NCBI GenBank assembly: GCA_046498285.1 | Contig: JAWOBA010000057.1 | Span: 1-22,399, forward strand | Direction: 5' to 3' | Source of the DNA: B33-G16 sp046498285 | Lineage (GTDB): Bacteria > Desulfobacterota > DSM-4660 > Desulfatiglandales > B25-G16 | Length of the DNA stretch: 22,399 nucleotides | Part shown: one piece after another, positions 14,168 through 19,781 of the stretch | How positions within the stretch are numbered: the stretch's first letter is position 1 | How the letters are laid out: each line of letters starts with the position of its first letter | Made by a program: the position numbers and the translations under genes | Notes under the pieces: generated by a model | Seen by the model: the letters and a program-made list of their open reading frames with translations, nothing else | Told to the model about the DNA's origin: nothing | The model's database searches: none

Positions 14168-15420
14168 CCAGGAAAGATGCAACATCGGGTGAATTAGTTT
14201 GTTCATTTTGTGGGAAAAGCCAGGATGAGGTCAAAAAGCTCATTGCTGGACCCTCGGTTTATATTTGTGATGAGTGTGTTGCTCTCTGCAATGAAATTAT
14301 CCAAGAAGAATATGAGCAGGAAGAGAAAAATAAACAGAAGGAGCTTCTGCCCAAACCCCAGGAGATGAAGAAAAAATTAGACCAGTATGTGATAGAACAA
14401 GATATGGCAAAAAAGGTGCTTTCTGTTGCGGTGCACAATCACTATAAAAGAATCGGAGCAAACCGAGATAGTGACGATGTGGAGATTGATAAAAGTAATA
14501 TCCTTCTAATCGGTCCTACGGGGTCAGGTAAGACTCTTTTAGCTCAAACTATGGCAAGGATATTGGATGTACCGTTTACTATAGCAGATGCTACTACATT
14601 GACGGAAGCTGGTTATGTGGGTGAGGATGTTGAAAGTATTATTCTCAGCCTTGTGCAAATGGCTGACTATGATATTGAGAAGGCAATAAAAGGTATTGTC
14701 TATATTGATGAGATAGACAAGATTGCCAGAAAATTTGATAGCCCATCAATAACCAGAGATGTCTCTGGCGAGGGGGTTCAACAGGCCCTCTTGAAAATAT
14801 TAGAGGGCACAGTTGCCAACATCCCTCCAAAAGGAGGCAGAAAACATCCTCAACAGGATTTCTTAAAGGTGGACACAAGGGACATCCTTTTTATCTGTGG
14901 GGGTACCTTTAATGGCTTAGACAAGATAATTCTTTCAAGGATTGGGAGCAAAACATTAGGTTTTGAGGCTGATATTAGGGGTCGAGAGGCGTTAAATCTG
15001 GAGGAAACGTTATCTCTAGTTCAGCCTGAAGATCTCATCAAGTTCGGCCTCATACCGGAGTTTATTGGACGTCTTCCAGTAATTACTTCTCTCGGGGAAT
15101 TGAGCCTTGATGCCTTGGTAAGGATCCTAACAGAACCCAGAAATGCCCTGATCAAGCAGTATCAAAAGCTCTTTGAATTTGACGGTATAACATTAAAGTT
15201 TACCAAGGAAGCGTTACAAAGGATAGCTAACTTAGCGCTTGATCGCAAATCCGGAGCTAGGGGATTGAGGGCTATTCTTGAAAAAGTTATGCTGGATATT
15301 ATGTATGATCTTTCTGCCCGGTCAGATTTAAGTGAATGTGTTATAGGAGAAGAAGTTATACTTAATAATGAAGAGCCTCTTTTATTGTATGAAAATAAAA
15401 ATCAAATTAAATCTGCTTGA
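14164..15420 (+). CDS. clpX: ClpX, ATP-dependent unfoldase of ClpXP
   Basis: A 418-residue AAA+ hexamer that unfolds tagged proteins and threads them into ClpP. The N-terminal zinc-binding domain has C13, C16, C35 and C38. Walker A GPTGSGKT is at 117-124, the pore loop GYVGED at 150-155, and Walker B IVYIDEID at 178-185, followed by a GGRKHP loop for substrate recognition. The ClpP-binding loop reads LGF (in SKTLGFEAD) where E. coli has IGF; this is a conservative change seen in some bacteria. The sensor 2 region (KSGARGLRAILE) is intact. It is coupled to clpP upstream and lies 9 bases before lon. Confidence 0.98.
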   Translation: MTRKDATSGELVCSFCGKSQDEVKKLIAGPSVYICDECVALCNEIIQEEYEQEEKNKQKELLPKPQEMKKKLDQYVIEQDMAKKVLSVAVHNHYKRIGANRDSDDVEIDKSNILLIGPTGSGKTLLAQTMARILDVPFTIADATTLTEAGYVGEDVESIILSLVQMADYDIEKAIKGIVYIDEIDKIARKFDSPSITRDVSGEGVQQALLKILEGTVANIPPKGGRKHPQQDFLKVDTRDILFICGGTFNGLDKIILSRIGSKTLGFEADIRGREALNLEETLSLVQPEDLIKFGLIPEFIGRLPVITSLGELSLDALVRILTEPRNALIKQYQKLFEFDGITLKFTKEALQRIANLALDRKSGARGLRAILEKVMLDIMYDLSARSDLSECVIGEEVILNNEEPLLLYENKNQIKSA

Positions 15421-15429
15421 GAATTACTT

Positions 15430-17865
15430 ATGTTCAAAAAAAATTCTATAGACAATCTTTTAGGGAAAGAGAAAAAAAAGGTTCCATTGCTCCCCCTAAG
15501 AGATATCGTGGTTTTTCCCGGAATGGTAATCCCCTTATTTGTTGGAAGGGAAAAATCTATTGATGCGCTTAAATATGCCCTTTCTCAGGAGAAGGAAATT
15601 TTTATGTCCACGCAGAAAAGGGCCAAGATGGATAATCCTACCCTTCGCGATATATATTCTTATGGAACCTTGGGCGTCGTTCTTCAGCTACTCAAAATGC
15701 CTGACGGGACCGTTAAGAGTTTAGTAGAAGGGAAAAGCAGGGCAAAGATAAAAAACTCTCTACCTGATTCAGGTTTTTTTATGGTGGAGGTAGAACAAAT
15801 TCCAGAATATTACGAGCCAAATACCAAAACCGAGGCCCTCATACGAAGCATTCATTCTTCGTTTGAATCCTACACAAAACTTAACCAAAAGATTGGTGAG
15901 GATGTAGCTGAGACAATTATTTCTATAAATAATCCATCTCAATTAGTTAATTCCATAGCTGCCCATCTTTCAGCAAAGATACAGGAAAAGCAATCTTTGC
16001 TGGAGATAGAAGATGTAAATAATAGGCTTGAAGTACTATACAAGATATTGAATGCTGAGATCGATATCCTTAAGCTCGAAGAAAATTTGAGGGAAAGCGT
16101 TAAAAAACAGATGGAGAAGACGCAAAAGAACTATTACCTCAATGAGCAATTGCGGGCAATACAGAAAGAAATGGGCACCCAGGATGATTTTAGCAATGAA
16201 CTCAAAGATCTAGAAAAAAAAATAAAGAACAAAAGCTTACCCAAAGATGCAGCAACCAAGGTAAGGCAAGAATTCAAAAAATTGAAAATGATGACGCCCA
16301 TGTCAGCAGAGGCAACTGTTGTACGTAACTATATTGATTGGATATTATCCCTGCCTTGGCATACACGCACAAAAGACAAATTAGACATTCAGGAGGCAGA
16401 AACAATACTTGAAGAAGACCACTATGGTCTATCAAAACCTAAAGAGAGAATACTGGAATATTTAGCTGTCCAAAATCTAACAAAAAAAATCAAAGGCCCG
16501 ATTCTCTGTTTTGTTGGACCTCCTGGTGTTGGTAAGACCTCATTAGCGAAATCTGTAGCAAGATCCATGGGGAGAAATTTCATACGACTTTCTCTGGGTG
16601 GTGTCAGAGATGAGGCTGAGATAAGAGGACATAGGAGAACATATATTGGTGCTATGCCAGGAAAGATTATCCAGTACCTTAAAAGGGCAAAATCAAATAA
16701 TCCTGTGTTCTGTCTGGATGAGGTAGACAAGATGAGCACTGATTTCAGGGGAGATCCATCATCTGCTCTTTTAGAGGTGCTTGATCCAGAACAAAACTAT
16801 GCCTTTAATGACCACTATCTTGATATTGATTACAATCTCTCCGAAATATTCTTCATAACAACGGCTAATGAACTTGCTGGTATTCCAATGCCTTTGCAAG
16901 ATAGAATGGAGATTATACGATTGCCCGGTTATACGGAAATTGAGAAGTTGCACATAGCTAAGAAGTTTCTCGTAAAGAAGCAGATAGAACAAAATGGCCT
17001 TTCTGAGAATACTATTTCTTTTTCTGATAAGGCTATTTTAAACATAATCAGGTATTACACCAGGGAGGCAGGAGTTCGAAATTTAGAGAGAGAAATAGCT
17101 TCCATATGCAGAAAGATGGCGCGGGAAGTTTCCAAAAAAGACACATTTTCCAAGATAAGAGTTAGTGGAAACTCTATTAATCGCTACCTCGGTGTTCCTA
17201 AATTTCACTATGGAAAAAAAGAGGAAAAAGATGAAATAGGTCTTGCTACTGGCCTGGCTTGGACAAGCGCAGGGGGGGAATTGCTTCATATAGAAACCAC
17301 GGTTATGCCAGGAAAGGGTGAACTGGTTTTAACAGGAACCCTTGGAGATGTAATGAAAGAATCGGCGAAAGCTGCCTTAAGCTATGTTCGCACGAGGGGT
17401 CGAATACTTGATCTGCCAGATGGCTTTTATCAAAAGGTAGACATACATGTCCATATTCCTGAGGGAGCAACACCGAAAGATGGGCCATCAGCAGGTATCA
17501 CGGTGGCTACATCAATTGCATCTGCCCTCTTAAGAAAGTCGGTTAAAAGAAATCTAGCCATGACTGGCGAGATCACCCTAAGGGGCAGAATTCTTCCCAT
17601 AGGGGGCCTTAAAGAAAAGATAATAGCTGCTCACAGAGGCGGAATAGAGCAGGTTCTCATCCCTAAAGAAAACAAGAAGGATATTGAAGAAATCCCGCCA
17701 AGGGTCCTCAAGAAAGTGGAATTAATCCTGGTTGAGCATATGGATGAGGTGCTCGAGAAGGCCCTCAATAGGGATAAAGGCGAAGATATTTTTCTTCCAG
17801 AGGATAGATTCCAGCCTTTCGCCTTACCAAAAGGAGAGAGCAAGTCTCAGATTACTGCACACTAA
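15430..17865 (+). CDS. lon: Lon ATP-dependent protease
   Basis: An 811-residue LonA-type protease. The N-terminal substrate-recognition domain (about 17-210) starts VPLLPLRDIVVFPGMVIPLF. The coiled-coil linker follows, including EQLRAIQKEMG near 239-249. Walker A GPPGVGKT is at 363-370 and Walker B is in VFCLDEVDK (about 426-434). The proteolytic domain carries the Ser-Lys dyad: S687 in PKDGPSAGIT and K730 in GGLKEKIIAAHRGG. Length and motifs match full, active Lon. It starts 9 bases after the clpX stop with only a weak ribosome-binding site, so translation probably continues from clpX. It degrades misfolded and regulatory proteins. Confidence 0.98.
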   Translation: MFKKNSIDNLLGKEKKKVPLLPLRDIVVFPGMVIPLFVGREKSIDALKYALSQEKEIFMSTQKRAKMDNPTLRDIYSYGTLGVVLQLLKMPDGTVKSLVEGKSRAKIKNSLPDSGFFMVEVEQIPEYYEPNTKTEALIRSIHSSFESYTKLNQKIGEDVAETIISINNPSQLVNSIAAHLSAKIQEKQSLLEIEDVNNRLEVLYKILNAEIDILKLEENLRESVKKQMEKTQKNYYLNEQLRAIQKEMGTQDDFSNELKDLEKKIKNKSLPKDAATKVRQEFKKLKMMTPMSAEATVVRNYIDWILSLPWHTRTKDKLDIQEAETILEEDHYGLSKPKERILEYLAVQNLTKKIKGPILCFVGPPGVGKTSLAKSVARSMGRNFIRLSLGGVRDEAEIRGHRRTYIGAMPGKIIQYLKRAKSNNPVFCLDEVDKMSTDFRGDPSSALLEVLDPEQNYAFNDHYLDIDYNLSEIFFITTANELAGIPMPLQDRMEIIRLPGYTEIEKLHIAKKFLVKKQIEQNGLSENTISFSDKAILNIIRYYTREAGVRNLEREIASICRKMAREVSKKDTFSKIRVSGNSINRYLGVPKFHYGKKEEKDEIGLATGLAWTSAGGELLHIETTVMPGKGELVLTGTLGDVMKESAKAALSYVRTRGRILDLPDGFYQKVDIHVHIPEGATPKDGPSAGITVATSIASALLRKSVKRNLAMTGEITLRGRILPIGGLKEKIIAAHRGGIEQVLIPKENKKDIEEIPPRVLKKVELILVEHMDEVLEKALNRDKGEDIFLPEDRFQPFALPKGESKSQITAH

Positions 17866-17869
17866 TTAT

Positions 17870-17944
17870 GGGCGGGTAGCTCAGCGGGAGAGCGTCGGCC
17901 TTACAAGCCGAGGGTCACAGGTTCAATCCCTGTTCCGCCTACCA
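17870..17944 (+). tRNA. tRNA-Val (anticodon TAC), CCA encoded
   Basis: The acceptor GGGCGGG pairs with TCCGCCT through two G-U pairs, then ACCA. D-arm GCTC/GAGC, anticodon stem TCGGC/GCCGA with loop CTTACAA (anticodon TAC), and T-arm ACAGG-TTCAATC-CCTGT are all present. It begins 4 bases after the lon stop and is probably co-transcribed with it or with tRNA-Asp. Confidence 0.95.
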
Positions 17945-17945
17945 C

Positions 17946-18024
17946 GGGGACGTAGTTCAGTTTTGGTTAGAACGCCGGCCTGTCACGCCGGAGGTCGCGG
18001 GTTCGAGTCCCGTCGTCCCCGCCA
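17946..18024 (+). tRNA. tRNA-Asp (anticodon GTC), CCA encoded
   Basis: Acceptor GGGGACG pairs with CGTCCCC, then GCCA. The anticodon stem GCCGG/CCGGC with loop CTGTCAC gives anticodon GTC. The T-arm GCGGG-TTCGAGT-CCCGT is canonical. One base separates it from tRNA-Val. Confidence 0.95.
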
Positions 18025-18032
18025 TTTCTCAG

Positions 18033-18064
18033 AGCCTGTTGCCCTTTGGTGACAGGCTTTTTAT
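18033..18064 (+). terminator. Rho-independent terminator after the tRNA pair
   Basis: AGCCTGT (18033-18039) pairs with ACAGGCT (18052-18058) around a 12-base loop, followed by TTTTTATT. It sits 8 bases after tRNA-Asp and should end the tRNA, or lon-tRNA, transcript. Confidence 0.85.
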
Positions 18065-18065
18065 T

Positions 18066-18299
18066 CTGACCTTCTGCGTTTACATCATCCAATCTGAGAA
18101 AGATGGGACTTGTTATATTGGATCAATGTGTGATCTGCATGATGGATTAGAATGCCACAACCAGGGGCGCTCAAAATACACCAAACTTAAGTTCCCCTGG
18201 AAACTTATTTGTTATGAAAAAGACATCGATCCATCAAGCGCTATAAAACGAGAAAGCCATATTACTTCACTTTACTCCCCTGCCCTCAGAAAAATCTAA
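18066..18299 (+). pseudogene. Degenerate GIY-YIG nuclease-like gene
   Basis: The frame reads FCVYIIQSEKDGTCYIGSM, then CDLHDGLECHNQGRSKYTKL and KFPWKLICYEKDIDPSSAIK. This matches small GIY-YIG proteins, which usually read 'YVYVLQS..DG.FYIGYT.DL..RL..HN.G....T....PWKL.YYE'. The arginine expected in '.DL..RL..H' is missing (DLHDGLECH), and the C-terminus RESHITSLYSPALRKI departs from the usual 'E..LKS..GR'. No ATG precedes the motif, and the frame runs back into the terminator stem. It is therefore probably inactive. Such genes are frequently found beside tRNA or rRNA genes. Confidence 0.6.
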
Positions 18300-18716
18300 A
18301 CCTATAGAGAGAGGTGAAGTTGTTTGTGGGCATTTACGGAAGGGGTGTATTCCTGAAATCACGGTGATCTTGCGTGTTTGGCGGACAAAGCGGGACTGGT
18401 GACAGATACCCTGGAAGGATCCCTCTCCAAGCAAGACTGGATACTTTGTGCTAATCCATATACACAGCTTGGATACATGCTATCCAATATCCTGCGTTTT
18501 TTCAGGCATTATGATCTTACAATCAGAATAGGGTGGAAATATATCAGCAGATTCGATAGGTAAAAAAACTTGACATGAAAAGGCGGTGTTTATTCACCCA
18601 TCCAAAATGCAAAAGGAGAGGCCCAGGAATCATTTTTTAGAAGTTTGAAGGCACTTAAGGTTCAGGTATTCGGGCGGCAGGGTAAATGTTGTTTTTCGCA
18701 AAGCAAGGAGGATTTC
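18300..18716. other. Intergenic region upstream of the membrane protein gene
   Basis: A 61-codon frame at 18378-18563 shows no family resemblance and has no good ribosome-binding site, so I do not call it. A TTGACA at about 18569 could be a -35 box, but no matching -10 box stands at the right distance. The region ends with a strong AAGGAGG site belonging to the next gene. Confidence 0.35.
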
Positions 18717-19550
18717 ATGGCAGAGAATAGAAAGGCCTTTCACTGGAGGGGGTGGACTACGTTTGTGGTCTTCCTATCCTTTATCGTAGACACGTTATCC
18801 GGGATTATCCTCTATATCGCTCCACCTGGCAGAATAGCCAACTGGAACGACTGGAGAATCTGGGGGCTCACAAAAGATCAATGGGCGGCCGTGCACACCG
18901 TTTTTGGGTATGCGCTCCTCTTTATAGTGGTCATTCACGTGTATTATAATTGGAAGCTCTTTGTCAATTTTCTATGGAGTAAGGCAAAAAAGGCCTTGCA
19001 CCTGAAACGGGAGTTGACTCTAGCCGTGGTGGTCTGCCTCGTGGTGTTCCTGGGATCCATCTGGAGCATCCCTCCTTTCAGTACCACCATGACAATTGGG
19101 GAGCACTTCAAAGAAGGATGGGAAGAAAGCAAAGCAACATCCCCGGTTAGACAGGCGGAGTTGCTCAGCCTCAAGGATTTTGCCGAGACCATCAAGGTGC
19201 CGGTAGAACAGATAACAGAGATTCTGAAATCCTCGGGCTACACCTTCGAGGGTATCCAACAGACCGTTGGGGGAATTGCAAAGGCCAATAATGTTTCTCC
19301 TAACAAGCTCTATGAGGATATCCAGGCCGGCGGGGCCGAACCCGCTCCACCTAAAGCGGTTGAGGGCTCTGGAATGGGAAAAAAGACCCTGAAGGCCATA
19401 TGTGAAGAACATGGCCTGTCTTTAGAAGAAGTTCTCTCAAGGCTAAAAAAACTGGGAATTGAGGCTAAACCTGATGATCGTCTAAAGGACGTAGCCACGG
19501 AGCTCGGAAAGACCCCCTTGGAGACCCTGAATGCCCTCCAGGGGAAATAG
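18717..19550 (+). CDS. DUF4405-like membrane protein with duplicated C-terminal domain
   Basis: A 277-residue protein whose start is fixed by AAGGAGG 7 bases before ATG 18717; a TTG-started frame from 18645 is less likely. Three membrane segments lie at about 13-35, 57-78 and 99-120. The first two with their link resemble DUF4405/cytochrome b561-like domains. H60 and H74 lie in the second helix, 14 residues apart, a spacing seen in haem-b proteins; haem binding is inference. After a linker, residues 151-203 and 223-277 form two similar helical units (SLKDFAETIKVPVEQITEIL and TLKAICEEHGLSLEEVLSRL), an internal duplication of unknown function. It is followed by a clear terminator, so it is probably monocistronic. 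Confidence 0.72.
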   Translation: MAENRKAFHWRGWTTFVVFLSFIVDTLSGIILYIAPPGRIANWNDWRIWGLTKDQWAAVHTVFGYALLFIVVIHVYYNWKLFVNFLWSKAKKALHLKRELTLAVVVCLVVFLGSIWSIPPFSTTMTIGEHFKEGWEESKATSPVRQAELLSLKDFAETIKVPVEQITEILKSSGYTFEGIQQTVGGIAKANNVSPNKLYEDIQAGGAEPAPPKAVEGSGMGKKTLKAICEEHGLSLEEVLSRLKKLGIEAKPDDRLKDVATELGKTPLETLNALQGK

Positions 19551-19561
19551 AGGGAATATGG

Positions 19562-19594
19562 ATCAGGGGAATGTTTCCTCCCCTGATTTTAGTT
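19562..19594 (+). terminator. Rho-independent terminator after the membrane protein gene
   Basis: ATCAGGGGA pairs perfectly with TCCCCTGAT around an 8-base loop, followed by TTTTAGTTT. It lies about 11 bases after the stop codon. Confidence 0.85.
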
Positions 19595-19781
19595 TGGCGT
19601 TTTGGTGTAGAATATTAAGCGTAAAAATCAATAAAAACTTTATGTTACCTGTTAAGACAAGGTTTCCCTTTGTAAGGAAAACCAGATTTCTTCCACATAG
19701 ACCTCTTCATCATTCTCACCTATACGCACCATTTGGGCTTTGATTTATTGCCGGAACCCTTCCTTAAATTGTCCCATCTAG
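19595..19781. other. AT-rich tail of the first genome segment
   Basis: No gene is supported. The composition is like the preceding 19 kb up to roughly 19,780, where GC-rich coding sequence starts abruptly. A TAG at 19779-19781 is the last stop in the frame of the following gene. Confidence 0.5.
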
